Assembly (NCBI RefSeq): GCF_016887565.1
Contig: NZ_CP069396.1
Coordinates: 1,639,001-1,703,000 of the forward strand
DNA length: 64,000 nucleotides
Reading direction: 5' to 3'
Source of the DNA: Archangium violaceum
GTDB lineage: Bacteria > Myxococcota > Myxococcia > Myxococcales > Myxococcaceae
The position numbers and the translations under genes are program-made. Shown here piece by piece: positions 40,062 to 49,328 of the stretch. Under the pieces are notes generated by a model. The model searched no databases and had not been told where the DNA came from. It saw nothing but the letters and a program-made list of their open reading frames with translations. How positions within the stretch are numbered: position 1 is the first letter of the stretch; every line of letters begins with the position of its first letter.

Positions 40062-41045
40062 ATGAGCCTGCTGGAGGTGAAGGGACTGCGGCGCGACTAC
40101 GGCGCCCTGCGCGCGGTGGACAATGTGTCCTTCGAGCTGGAGGCGGGCACCATCCTGGGCTTCATCGGGCCCAATGGCGCCGGCAAGAGCACCACCATGC
40201 GCATCCTCGCCACCCTGGACACGCCCAACGCGGGCCAGGTGACGCTGGATGGGCACTCCCTGGTGGACTCCCCGGACAAGGTGCGGCCGCTCATCGGCTA
40301 CATGCCGGACCGCTACGGCACCTACGACGACGTCACCGTCCACGAGTTCCTCGACTTCTTCGCGCGCGCCTATCGGCTCCAGGGCCGGGCCCGGACGAAG
40401 CGCGTGGACTCGGTGATGGAGTTCACCGGGCTGCTCCCGCTCAAGGACAAGCTCACCAGCGCGCTGTCCAAGGGCATGAAGCAGCGCGTGGCGCTCGGGC
40501 GCACGCTGCTGCACGACCCGAAGCTGCTCATCCTCGACGAGCCGGCGGATGGGTTGGACCCGCGCGCCCGGATCGAGCTGCGCGAGCTGCTGCGCGCGCT
40601 CGCGGACCAGGGCAAGGCGGTGCTCATCTCCAGTCACATCCTCACTGAGCTGGCGGAAATCTGTGACACCTGCGCCATCATCGAGCAGGGCCGGCTGCTG
40701 GCCACGGGCAAGGTGGCGGACATCCTCGCGCAGGCCACCGGGACGGCGGCGGCGGAGCTGTCGGTGCGCCTCTTCCCGGGCACGGAGGGCGAGGCGGTGT
40801 GGCCGCGCGCCGAGCGGCTGCTGTTGGAGCAGCCCCGGGTGAAGCAGGTGACGCGCGAGGGGGACTCGCTCCGGGTGCGGCTGGAGCACGAGGGGGGCAC
40901 GACGGCCGGTGACTGGGTGGACGAGTCGGCGGCGCGGGTGCTCGCGGCGCTCGTGAAGGAGGGCGTGCCCGTGTGCGCCTTCAGCCACCGCGAGCGCAAC
41001 CTGGAGGATGCCTTCATGCACGTGACGAAGGGGAGGGTGGCGTGA
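40062..41045 (+). CDS. ABC transporter ATP-binding protein
   Basis: 327 residues. Walker A GPNGAGKST (about 35-43), Q/D-loop region IGYMPDRYGTYDDVTV, signature LSKGMKQRVALGRTL, Walker B KLLILDEPADGLDP and a late H-loop (LISSHILTEL) are all intact. The first 230 residues are the ATPase; the last 90 are a variable C-terminal domain common in ABC-2 exporters. GAGGTGCGGGA precedes the ATG. It overlaps the permease gene by 4 bases (GTGA). Confidence 0.95.
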   Translation: MSLLEVKGLRRDYGALRAVDNVSFELEAGTILGFIGPNGAGKSTTMRILATLDTPNAGQVTLDGHSLVDSPDKVRPLIGYMPDRYGTYDDVTVHEFLDFFARAYRLQGRARTKRVDSVMEFTGLLPLKDKLTSALSKGMKQRVALGRTLLHDPKLLILDEPADGLDPRARIELRELLRALADQGKAVLISSHILTELAEICDTCAIIEQGRLLATGKVADILAQATGTAAAELSVRLFPGTEGEAVWPRAERLLLEQPRVKQVTREGDSLRVRLEHEGGTTAGDWVDESAARVLAALVKEGVPVCAFSHRERNLEDAFMHVTKGRVA

Positions 41046-42550
41046 GCGCGACAGCCGCCGACACCGCGGGCACCGCCCCGCGCGAGGAGTCCACGCCCCG
41101 GTTGATGGAGCGGCTGGGCGATCGGCTCAACCCGCTCGTGGTGAAGGAGGTCCGCCAGGGCCTGCGCTCCCGCGTCTTCTGGGTGAGCTTCGGGTTGATG
41201 CTCCTGGCCTGCTTCATCATCTCCCTGGTGGCCTACGTGAGCGCGCTCGACGACGGCCTGTCCACCCTGGGCCGGGGCGTCTTCTTCTCCTTCTTCTTCT
41301 GCCTGGGCCTGGTGCACTTCTTCATCATCCCCTACGGCGCCTACCGCTCCCTGGCCCGCGAGCGCGAGGACGAGACCTGGGTGCTGCTCGTCCTCACCGG
41401 CCTGGGGCCCCGGCGCATCCTGCGCGGCAAGGTGGCTTCCTACCTGGTGCAGGCCGCGCTCTACGCCTCCGCCGTGGGGCCCTTCCTCCTCTTCAGCTAC
41501 TACCTCAACGGCATCGACCTCCCCACCATCCTCCTCATCCTCGCGTTGGGGGGCTCCTGGCTCGTCTTCCTCACCGTGGTGGCGGTGTGCGCGGCCACGC
41601 TCGCCGAGGGGCGTCTGGGTCGTGCCTTCCTGCACTTCCTCCTGCTCGGCGTGCTCCTGATGGCCCTGGCGTACGGGCTGACGTCCGCCTTCGTCCTGGG
41701 CGAGCAGGGCTACCGCTTCCTCATCCGCGAGAAGGACCTCCTCTCCTTCGCCGGCTTCTTCCTGTGGGCCATGCTCACCTACGGGTGGCTGCTCTTCGAG
41801 ACGGCCGCCGCTCGTCTGTCCCTGCCCACGGAGAACTACTCCCGAGGCCCCAGGCTGGCGTTCACCCTGCAGATGCTGCTCTCCGGCCTCCTCCTGGTGG
41901 TGCTGTGGATGGCCAAGGACCCCCGGACGAGCCTGGCCTCGGTGGCGAGCATCCTGGGCTCCTTCAACCTGGCCGTCGTCGGCATCTTCGTGGCCACCGA
42001 CATGGACGGTCAGGCCCGGGCGCTGCGTGAGGGCACTCGGCCCTGGTCCTTCCTCCGCCCGGGCGCGCTGCGCGGCTTCCGGCTCGTCGTGCTGCTCCTG
42101 CTCTTCTGGACGGCGCTGTGCACCGGGCTCTTCCTCCTGTCGGAGCCGATGTTCGGCAACATGACCGACTCGTACTTCCTCCAGGTGCTCGCCGCACCGG
42201 CCTACGCGCTCCTCTTCCTCTCGCTGCCGCTGCTGGTGGGACGTCTGCCGCGCTCGGATCGGCTCGCCTCGCCCGCGGTGGTGCGCGTCCTCTTCTTCTC
42301 GATGGCGGGCCTGGCCGGAAGCGTGCCTCCACTGCTGTCCGTCCTCCTCGATCGGCACGTGGACGATCCCCTCCTCAATCTGCTCAACCCCTTCGTCGGG
42401 TTGGCGAACTTCGGCGACTACGACTACTCGCTGAACGAGCCGACGATGAACGTGGGGCTGCTCGCCTGCGTGTGGCTGGTGGCCGCGCTCTGCGCCTTCG
42501 CCACCGACCGGGCCCTCGTCGAGCGCGAGCGGCGGGCCCACGCCTCATGA
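41042..42550 (+). CDS. ABC-2 type transporter permease
   Basis: 502 residues from a GTG overlapping the ATPase stop (GTGA). About twelve hydrophobic stretches are visible, starting with VFWVSFGLMLLACFIISLVA; a conserved N-terminal cytosolic motif NPLVVKEVRQGLRSR is typical of large ABC-2 permeases, and LAREREDETWVLLVLTGL resembles their coupling region. The substrate is unknown. Its stop overlaps the DUF58 start (ATGA). Confidence 0.9.
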   Translation: MSATAADTAGTAPREESTPRLMERLGDRLNPLVVKEVRQGLRSRVFWVSFGLMLLACFIISLVAYVSALDDGLSTLGRGVFFSFFFCLGLVHFFIIPYGAYRSLAREREDETWVLLVLTGLGPRRILRGKVASYLVQAALYASAVGPFLLFSYYLNGIDLPTILLILALGGSWLVFLTVVAVCAATLAEGRLGRAFLHFLLLGVLLMALAYGLTSAFVLGEQGYRFLIREKDLLSFAGFFLWAMLTYGWLLFETAAARLSLPTENYSRGPRLAFTLQMLLSGLLLVVLWMAKDPRTSLASVASILGSFNLAVVGIFVATDMDGQARALREGTRPWSFLRPGALRGFRLVVLLLLFWTALCTGLFLLSEPMFGNMTDSYFLQVLAAPAYALLFLSLPLLVGRLPRSDRLASPAVVRVLFFSMAGLAGSVPPLLSVLLDRHVDDPLLNLLNPFVGLANFGDYDYSLNEPTMNVGLLACVWLVAALCAFATDRALVERERRAHAS

Positions 42551-43413
42551 GTCCCCCCGTGGACTTCGACGAGTCGGAGGTGGCCCGGCTGGCCCCGGGT
42601 CTCGCCCTCGCCCTGCCGCGCACGCCCCACCGGGGCCGCGTGGGCGAGGTGCGCGCGGCCTCGGCCGGCGCCTCGCTGGAGCTCCATGACTTCCGCGCCT
42701 ACCAGCCGGGAGATGACCTGCGGCAGATGGACTGGAACGCGGTGGCGCGCACCGGCGAGCTCATCCTCCGCGTGCGCCAGGACGAGGTGTCTCCCCGCCT
42801 GGAGGTGCTGCTGGACGGCTCGCGCAGCATGGCCCTCTCCCCGCGCAAGGCCGGGTGCGCGCGCGAGGTGGCGCTGCTCGCCACGGAGGTGGGCGCGCAG
42901 CAGGGCCTCGGGCCCACCCTCCTGGTGGGGGGCTCCCGCCCGGAGCGGGTGCAGGGCCAGGTGTGCCGCTCCGCCCTGCGCAACGCCTCCTTCGACGCCC
43001 GGGATGACCTGTACGCCTCCCTTGGCCGTCTGCCGCCGCTGCGCCCGTGCGGCCTGCGCGTGGTGGTGAGCGACTTCCTTTTCGAGGCGCCCCTGCCGTC
43101 GCTGGTGTCCCGGTTGGCCCGGGGGGCCTCGGCCCTCTTCCTGGTGCAGGTGCTGGACGCGGAGGACCTCGAGCCCACCGGTGGTGAGGGCGCGCGGTTG
43201 GTGGACTCGGAGAGCGACGCGGCGCTGGAGGAGCTCCTCACCGAGGACGTGCTGGCCGCCTACGCGCGGCGCTTCGCCGAGCACCAGAAGGCCCTCACGG
43301 CCGCGGCGGCGAGGGCCCGCGCGGTGCACCTGATGGCCCCCGCGCCCCAGGCCCTGCGCGCTCTGGTGGCGGGCCCGCTGCGGCCCCTCTTCCTCCCAGC
43401 GGGGGTGGCATGA
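42547..43413 (+). CDS. DUF58 (VWA-like) protein
   Basis: 288 residues, cytosolic. It carries the DUF58 signature YQPGDDLRQMDWNAVARTGEL (the D-x-x-x-x-D-W core) followed by a VWA-like fold with a DGSRSM (DxSxS) metal site and GLRVVVSDFLFEAPLP. DUF58 proteins are linked with MoxR ATPases across bacteria and may be chaperone clients or adaptors. It is coupled to both neighbours by ATGA overlaps. Confidence 0.92.
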   Translation: MSPPVDFDESEVARLAPGLALALPRTPHRGRVGEVRAASAGASLELHDFRAYQPGDDLRQMDWNAVARTGELILRVRQDEVSPRLEVLLDGSRSMALSPRKAGCAREVALLATEVGAQQGLGPTLLVGGSRPERVQGQVCRSALRNASFDARDDLYASLGRLPPLRPCGLRVVVSDFLFEAPLPSLVSRLARGASALFLVQVLDAEDLEPTGGEGARLVDSESDAALEELLTEDVLAAYARRFAEHQKALTAAAARARAVHLMAPAPQALRALVAGPLRPLFLPAGVA

Positions 43414-45143
43414 GCTTCGGCTTCCCCTGGGGACTGCTGGCGCTGGGCGCGCTGGTGCCGCTGGTGGCGGCGTACTTCCTCCGGCGCAAGCAGAAGCCGG
43501 TGGTGGTGAGCGCCCTCTTCCTCTGGCGCACCCCCAGCCCTCGCGCCGAGGCCGGCCCGCGCTTCGAACGCTTCACCCGCGAGGCCTCGCTGCTGCTGGA
43601 GGCGCTGGCGGTGGTGGCCGCGGCCCTCTTCCTCGCCGACGTGCGCCTGGGCGAGGACGCCCGGACGCGCCACCTGGTGCTGGTGGTGGATGGGAGCCTC
43701 TCCCTGTCCGCGCGCGGGCCCGACGCTCGCCCCGTGCTGGAGAAGGTTCGCCAGGAGGCTGCCCGGCGCGTGGAGGAGGAGAAGGCCACCCACGTGACGG
43801 TGCTCGTCAGTGGCTCGGTGCCGCGCGTGCTGGCTGGACCCGAGGCGGAGCCCTCGCGGGCCCTGGCCTCGCTGGAGTCCTTCCGCGCCCTCGGAGCGGA
43901 CCACGACGTGGCGCCCACGCTGCTGTGGGCCCAGGAGCTCGCCGGCCCGGGCAGGCGCGTGCACTTCTTCACCGATGCCCCTCCCACGCAAGGTCTGGCC
44001 GTGCCCACGGCGGTGCGGTGGACGGCCCTGGGCGCGCCTCGGGACAACGTGGCGCTGGTGTCCGCCTGGCGCCGGGACGAGGGCTCCACGGCCACGGTGA
44101 CGCTGCGGGTGGCGCGCTTCGGCGCGGAGCCTGGGGAGACGGAGGTGCGCGTGGTGGCCCGGCCCGGCCCGGGCGCGAAGGAGGGCACTGAGCGCCGCGA
44201 GCGGGTGGCGCTGCCCGAGGAGGGCGCGGCCACGCTGCGTCTCACCTTCGAGAATGCGGGAGACGTAGAGGTATCCCTGCCTCCGGACGCGCTGCCGGAG
44301 GACGGTGAGGCCCGGCTCCCTCCCGCCCCGGAGCGACGGGTACGCGTGGCGCTAGCGGAGGGCCTGGAGGCGCCAACGCGCTCGGCCCTGGAGCGCTTCC
44401 TCTCGGTGGCGCCCGAGGTGGAGCAGGGGCCCGGTGAGGGGGCGCTCGTGCTCGGCCCTCGGGGCACGGACGCCGGGGTGACGGTGGGCGCGAGCGGCAA
44501 CGTGCGCACCTTCGTGGGCCCCTTCTTCGCGGAGAAGGGACACCCGTTGTTGGATGACGTGCAGCTGGGCGGCGTGCGCTGGGCCGCTGGCAGCGAGGCG
44601 CCTCCGGGCCGGCCGCTGATGACCGCGGGCGACGTGGTGCTCCTCTCCGAGGAGGAGGGCCACCTGCACCTCAACGTGGACCTCTCGCGCTCCAACGTGC
44701 AGCGCACCCCCGCGTGGCCCGTGCTGCTGGGCAACATGCTGCGCGAGGCCCGGCGCGCGAAGGAGGGTTTTCCCCGGCGGCAGCTCTCCCTCGGCGAGCC
44801 CCTGGCGGTGGTGACGCGGGCGGGTGCGCGCTACTCGCTGCAGGGCCCGGACGGAGGCCGTCCCCTCGTGGGCGCGGGGGCGCTGAGCCTGCCTCCACCC
44901 GCGGTGCCCGGGCGCTACGTGCTGGAGCGAGAGGGCGAGCCGGTGGACGCGGTGGAGGTGCTCGCGCTGGATGCCCGCGAGTCGGACCTGCGCGGGCGCG
45001 GCGAGGGGGACAGGCCCGCCGAGGCCGAGGGAGATGACGACGGGGGGGCCGCTTCTCCCGGCCGGGCACGCTGGCCGCTGCTGGTGCTGCTGGCCGCGCT
45101 GCTCGCGGACTTCCACCTCACCAGGCGCACGGACGTGAAATGA
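43410..45143 (+). CDS. BatA-like VWA membrane protein
   Basis: 577 residues. The N-terminus matches the BatA/aerotolerance leader: a membrane helix in GFPWGLLALGALVPLVAAYF followed by RRKQKPVVVSALFLWR, then a second helix (ASLLLEALAVVAAALFLA). A VWA domain with an intact-looking metal site (DGSLSLS) follows. The middle is beta-rich and the C-terminus ends in a helix (WPLLVLLAALLADFHL). BatA-type proteins sit in the inner membrane with the VWA domain outside. It is the last gene of the operon; REP-like repeats follow. Confidence 0.85.
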   Translation: MSFGFPWGLLALGALVPLVAAYFLRRKQKPVVVSALFLWRTPSPRAEAGPRFERFTREASLLLEALAVVAAALFLADVRLGEDARTRHLVLVVDGSLSLSARGPDARPVLEKVRQEAARRVEEEKATHVTVLVSGSVPRVLAGPEAEPSRALASLESFRALGADHDVAPTLLWAQELAGPGRRVHFFTDAPPTQGLAVPTAVRWTALGAPRDNVALVSAWRRDEGSTATVTLRVARFGAEPGETEVRVVARPGPGAKEGTERRERVALPEEGAATLRLTFENAGDVEVSLPPDALPEDGEARLPPAPERRVRVALAEGLEAPTRSALERFLSVAPEVEQGPGEGALVLGPRGTDAGVTVGASGNVRTFVGPFFAEKGHPLLDDVQLGGVRWAAGSEAPPGRPLMTAGDVVLLSEEEGHLHLNVDLSRSNVQRTPAWPVLLGNMLREARRAKEGFPRRQLSLGEPLAVVTRAGARYSLQGPDGGRPLVGAGALSLPPPAVPGRYVLEREGEPVDAVEVLALDARESDLRGRGEGDRPAEAEGDDDGGAASPGRARWPLLVLLAALLADFHLTRRTDVK

Positions 45144-45158
45144 GAGGGTTGCGCATGC

Positions 45159-45278
45159 TCCCTCTCCCCCTGGGAGAGGGCGGGGGGTGAGGGTAGTCGC
45201 CTCCGTGTTCAGATTCCCGTGTGGACCTCGGGATGGGGAAATACCCTCACCCTAGCCCTCTCCCAGAGGGAGAGGGGA
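45159..45278. repeat. Pair of inverted REP-like repeats between convergent operons
   Basis: Two 37-base units, 45159-45195 and 45242-45278, are near-perfect reverse complements. Each contains its own hairpin (CCCTCTCCC..GGGAGAGGG) followed by GGGGTGAGGG. This is the widespread CCCTCTCCC/GGGAGAGGG repeat type found between genes in many proteobacteria. The pair forms a long stem with a 46-base loop and could act as a two-way terminator for the converging operons. Confidence 0.85.
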
Positions 45279-45300
45279 CATACACGGCGGACACTCTTCA

Positions 45301-46323
45301 TCAGGTGCTCGTCCCGGGCTCGAGGAGCGACTCCACCGCTTCCTTCGCCCGCTCGAAGCGCTCGTCCCATGAGCCGCTCAGCTTCACGTAGCGCCGGCCC
45401 CTCGAACGCAGGGCGTTCTCGCAGCGCTCCAGGAACGAGATTCGCTCGTTCGGCAGGTACCGCACCGGGTCCGCCACCCACGGCACGTCCACGTCCGTCA
45501 GCAGGTAGAGGTCATAGTCGCGCCGCTCCGCTTCCTGGCGGATGAACTCCGGACATTCCCCGAAGAACACCTCGCTCCAGATCGTCGTCGTCAGCACGTC
45601 GGTGTCACAGATGATCACCCGGTTCGCGCCGCGCACCAGCGCGTCCTCCGCCGCCACCTGCCCGCGCGCGATGCGCGTCATGTCCGCCAGCTCCATCTTG
45701 TCGGGACCCTTGTGCTCCAGCAGGATCCGCGCGTACTCGGGCACCATCACCGTCTCGAAGTGCTCCGCCAGCCGCTTCGTCAGCGTCGACTTCCCCGTCG
45801 ACTCCGGGCCGAAGACGCACACCCGCCGCGCGAAGTAGGGCCGCACGCACCTCGGCAGGTAGCGCCAGTGTGTCCACGGATCATTGCGGATCGCCGTTCC
45901 GCTCACCGGCACCGCTCCCCGCGCGATGTCCACCGGGACGAACTCGGCTCCCAACACCTCCGCCAGCTTCGCGCCGTACTCCTCCGAGGCGAACACGTAG
46001 TCCGGTTTCACCGGCAGCACCCGCTGCAGACTGTCCCGCCAGATGTCCCAGAATTGGGGGTGCTCATGGGGATACTGCGGGTTCTCGTCCGTCAGGTGCA
46101 CCACCCGCACGTCGGGGAAGAGCTCGCGCATCCACTCGTAGCGCAGCTCCCCCGGGATGGGCTCGGCCTTCAGCGTGCCCACCACCACCGTCAGGTCCTT
46201 CACGTACTCGCGCGCGAAGTCGACCAGGAAGACGTGCCCCAGGTGCGGCGGCATGAACTTCCCGAGGACCATGCCCGTCCCCTGGCGGGCCCCCCCCGCG
46301 ACTCGAATGCTCTTCGTGCTCAT
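45301..46323 (-). CDS. nadR: NadR-like NMN adenylyltransferase / nicotinamide riboside kinase
   Basis: 340 residues, two enzyme domains and no DNA-binding domain. The N-terminal nucleotidyltransferase (about 15-160) has GKFMPPHLGH (21-30, with the HxGH core) and the late SGTAIR (141-146) site. The C-terminal kinase (about 165-335) has Walker A GPESTGKST (172-180), DTDVLTTTIWSEVFFG and DVPWVADPVRYLPNER, as in NadR. The expected reactions are nicotinamide riboside to NMN and NMN to NAD. Its start overlaps the stop of an NRPS-like reductase gene (ATGA), an unusual setting; it may supply cofactor locally or have been given another substrate. Confidence 0.9.
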   Translation of the reverse strand: MSTKSIRVAGGARQGTGMVLGKFMPPHLGHVFLVDFAREYVKDLTVVVGTLKAEPIPGELRYEWMRELFPDVRVVHLTDENPQYPHEHPQFWDIWRDSLQRVLPVKPDYVFASEEYGAKLAEVLGAEFVPVDIARGAVPVSGTAIRNDPWTHWRYLPRCVRPYFARRVCVFGPESTGKSTLTKRLAEHFETVMVPEYARILLEHKGPDKMELADMTRIARGQVAAEDALVRGANRVIICDTDVLTTTIWSEVFFGECPEFIRQEAERRDYDLYLLTDVDVPWVADPVRYLPNERISFLERCENALRSRGRRYVKLSGSWDERFERAKEAVESLLEPGTST

Positions 46324-49300
46324 GGTGTGCTCTCTGCTCGCCCGAACGTATATCGGAGATAGGTGTGCAGCAGTGCCTCGGTGACCGGCGGGCACTCGAG
46401 CCCCGAGCCCGTCAGCCCCGCGCGCGCGTGCTCCATGCCGAACTCCGCCCCCGTCGCCTGGAAGAGATCCATCGTCCGGTGCCGCTCGAAGGCTCCTCCG
46501 GACAGCCCCCGGCAGAGCGCCAGGTACGCGGCGGCCTCCGCCGAGTCCCCTCCCTCCCGGGAGAGCCCGGCGAGCCGCGCCCGCCACTCCTCCTCCGAGA
46601 CGGTGGCGAGGGGGATTCCGAAGGAGCGCAGGGCCTCCACCAGCACGGGCAGCGACAGCGGCCGGGGATTGGCCAGGTGGAAGGTGCGCGAGGGCTCCGG
46701 TGGTGTCGCGTGCAGGGACAGGTGCGCCACCGCCGCCGCCGCGTGGTCCACGGGCGTGACGTCCACCGCCAGCCCTTCACCCGCGCCGCGTGGCACGCAA
46801 CCGAGCGAGGCCACCCCGCGGAAGAACAGGGACAGGAAGTCGGTGGGAGAGGCGTGCCCCGTTCGCGTGTCCCCCGTGATGAGGCCGAGCCGGTAGTACG
46901 TGATGGGCCCCGCCTCGCCCCGGGCGGAGCGCAGGAGGTGCTCGGCGGCCCACTTCGTCTGCGCATAGCCGCCGAAGACACGCTGGGGTCCGCGCAGCTC
47001 GTCCGTCTCCTCCAGCCGCCCCGTGTTCCTGTCCGTGGACACGAACACCGAGAGCGTGGAGATGTGATGCAGCGACTTGCGCCTTCCCTCGGCCAGCAGA
47101 CGAAGCACCTGCTCCGTGCCTCCGACGTTCGCCTCGCGCAGCGCGTGGTACGGGAGCACCATGTTGACCTGGGCCGCGCAGTGGTAGACGTGGCCCACCT
47201 CGCGGGTGAGCCGCTCCCACTCGCGCTCCCCCAGCCCCCACCGAGGGCGTGTCACGTCTCCCCGGATCGCCACCAGGCGCGCGGTCTCGTCCCGCGATGC
47301 CGGGGTGCCTCGTGTCTCCAGGGCGCGCAGCAGCCGCTCCCGGGCGTCCTGGTCATCCCGGCCTCGGACGAGGCAGCGCAGCCGGGCCCCGGTACGTCGC
47401 AGCAGCTCGTGGAGCAGCCGCGCGCCGAAGAAGCCCGTGGCTCCCGTGAGCAGGAGGTCTTCATCGGGAGGTGCCTCGGGCCGCTCCCGCGCCGCACGCA
47501 GGAGTGGTTCCCACTCGGGCCCCAGCGCGACGTCCGCGCGCAGCTCCTCCGCGCTCATGCCTCCGTCCTCGGCGGGCCCTGGATCGTCCGCCTCCAGGTG
47601 GGCCAGCAGCTCGGCGATGGTCGGGTGTTGGAGCATCGCCACCGGCCGCAGCGGCAGCCCGTGGGCCTCGGCCGCCGCGACGACCTTGAGCACCCCGAGC
47701 GAATCTCCACCCAGCGCAAAGAAGTCGTCCGTCACTCCCACGGGCTCCACGCCCAGGACCCGCTCCCAGAGCTCGCACAGCAGTTGCTCCCGCTCGGTGG
47801 TGGGAGGCACCGTGTCTCGCGACTCGCGTCGCGCCGTGAGTGGCAGGCGTGAGAGCGCTTCGAAGTCCACCTTCCCCGTCACTGTGCGGGGCAGGCGCTC
47901 CAGCGGCTCGAAGCGCTGCGGCAGCATCCATCGGGGCAGCACGCCCGCGAGGTGCGCGCGCAGTGTCTCCGGAGTCGGGGCCTCCCCAGTGGCTCGTGGC
48001 ACCACGTACGCCACCAGCACGGGGCGCGCCGTGTCTCCCTCCGCCCCGAGCGAGCGCTGGAGGACCGCCGCGTCCTGGAGGCCCGGATGGCGCAGCAGAT
48101 GCGCCTCCACTTCCTCCGGCTCGATGCGCAGGCCCCGCAGCTTGAGCTGGCGATCCACCCGGCCGAGGAACTCCACTTCCCCCTCCGCGTCCTCCACCAC
48201 GCGGTCTCCCGTCCGGTACAGGCGTTCCCCGCCGCGCTCGATGAAGCGGGCCGCCGTGAGCTCGGGACGGTTCACGTACCCGCGCGCCAACCCCACTCCT
48301 CCGAGGTAGAGCTCACCGGGAGTGCCCGGCGGCACGGGCTCGCCCCGCTCATCGAGCACGTGCCAGTACATGTTGGGAATCGGCCGGCCGAGCAGCGGGC
48401 GCGTCCACGTCTCCGGATCGCACGCGCAGAGGCTGGTGCAGATGGTGGCCTCGGTGGGGCCGTAGACATTCACCACGCGCAGGTGCCGCGCCCAGAGCCG
48501 CACCCGCTCGGGAGGACAGGGCTCGCCTCCAATGACGAGCACGCGCAGGGTCGGGGGCCGTGCCTCCGGCTCGAAGACCCGCAGGAGTGACGGGGGCAGG
48601 TCCGCGTGCGTGATGCGCCACCCGGCCAGCAGCGACATCAGCCCGGGCCCGGGTTGGAGCGCGTGTGCGGGGGGGAGGCAGAGCGTCGCGCCGGATAGGA
48701 GCGCCGTGCCGATGTCGGACAGCGAGGCGTCGAAGCTCGTCGACAGGTAGAGGATGGCGCGGCTCGTCTCATCGAGCGCGAAGGCTCGGATCTGCGCGCG
48801 CAGCAGGTTGACCAGCCCCGTGTGCGGCACGAGCACGCCCTTGGGCGTCCCCGTCGTCCCCGAGGTGTAGATGACGTAGGCCAGGTCATCGGGACGCGGT
48901 GGCTCGCCCGGAGCCTCGTCGGTGGGGGCGCGCTCCGGGACATCCTCGAGCAGGACGACACGGGCCTCCACGCCCTCGAATTGGGGCTCCGCGCCTCGAC
49001 GCGCCAGCACCAGCCGGAGCCCGCAGTCGCGCGCCATGAAGCCGAGCCTCGCGGCGGGCAGCGTGGGCTCCAGCGGCACGAACGCCGCTCCCGCGCACCA
49101 CACCCCGAGCAGGGCGATGACGTACTCGGGGGACTTTTCGATGAACAGCCCGATGATGTGCTCGGGCCCGGCACCGAGCCGCCGCAGGTGCGCCCCGAGC
49201 ACGGTGGCCCGATGGAGCAGCTCCGCGTAGGTGACTCTGGTGTTCTCCGACTCCAGTGCCACCCGGTGCGGGTGCGCGGCGGCGATGGCGCGAAAGTGCT

Positions 49301-49328
49301 CCAGGAAGGTGCCGGCGGGCGGGCTCAG
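46320..49328 (-). CDS. Single-module NRPS-like protein: adenylation-carrier-reductase (A-T-R)
   Basis: About 1002 residues. Adenylation domain (1-495): TSGTTGTPKG at 155-164, VYGPTEAT, YRTGD, GRVDRQLKLRG and catalytic Lys486. D200 in FDAS matches the Asp that binds an alpha-amino group, so an amino acid substrate is likely. A carrier domain (about 510-580) has its attachment Ser543 in GGDSL. A terminal reductase (about 622-1002) has GATGFFG and Tyr788/Lys792 (YAQTK), which would release the acid as an aldehyde or alcohol. There is no condensation domain. No ATG, GTG or TTG occurs at the natural start: the frame emerges at ATC-CTG (49331-49326), overlapping the dioxygenase stop. Start set at CTG 49328; a -1 frameshift fusion is the alternative. 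Confidence 0.8.
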   Translation of the reverse strand: MSPPAGTFLEHFRAIAAAHPHRVALESENTRVTYAELLHRATVLGAHLRRLGAGPEHIIGLFIEKSPEYVIALLGVWCAGAAFVPLEPTLPAARLGFMARDCGLRLVLARRGAEPQFEGVEARVVLLEDVPERAPTDEAPGEPPRPDDLAYVIYTSGTTGTPKGVLVPHTGLVNLLRAQIRAFALDETSRAILYLSTSFDASLSDIGTALLSGATLCLPPAHALQPGPGLMSLLAGWRITHADLPPSLLRVFEPEARPPTLRVLVIGGEPCPPERVRLWARHLRVVNVYGPTEATICTSLCACDPETWTRPLLGRPIPNMYWHVLDERGEPVPPGTPGELYLGGVGLARGYVNRPELTAARFIERGGERLYRTGDRVVEDAEGEVEFLGRVDRQLKLRGLRIEPEEVEAHLLRHPGLQDAAVLQRSLGAEGDTARPVLVAYVVPRATGEAPTPETLRAHLAGVLPRWMLPQRFEPLERLPRTVTGKVDFEALSRLPLTARRESRDTVPPTTEREQLLCELWERVLGVEPVGVTDDFFALGGDSLGVLKVVAAAEAHGLPLRPVAMLQHPTIAELLAHLEADDPGPAEDGGMSAEELRADVALGPEWEPLLRAARERPEAPPDEDLLLTGATGFFGARLLHELLRRTGARLRCLVRGRDDQDARERLLRALETRGTPASRDETARLVAIRGDVTRPRWGLGEREWERLTREVGHVYHCAAQVNMVLPYHALREANVGGTEQVLRLLAEGRRKSLHHISTLSVFVSTDRNTGRLEETDELRGPQRVFGGYAQTKWAAEHLLRSARGEAGPITYYRLGLITGDTRTGHASPTDFLSLFFRGVASLGCVPRGAGEGLAVDVTPVDHAAAAVAHLSLHATPPEPSRTFHLANPRPLSLPVLVEALRSFGIPLATVSEEEWRARLAGLSREGGDSAEAAAYLALCRGLSGGAFERHRTMDLFQATGAEFGMEHARAGLTGSGLECPPVTEALLHTYLRYTFGRAESTP

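Noticed and set aside
37183-45143. Classical bat aerotolerance operon
   Set aside because: MoxR, DUF58 and a BatA-like protein are there, but BatB-E with TPR parts are missing and an ABC exporter is inserted, so the name would mislead.
46320-49328. Full NRPS or PKS assembly line
   Set aside because: Only one adenylation, one carrier and one reductase domain; no condensation, ketosynthase, phosphopantetheinyl transferase or exporter gene is adjacent.
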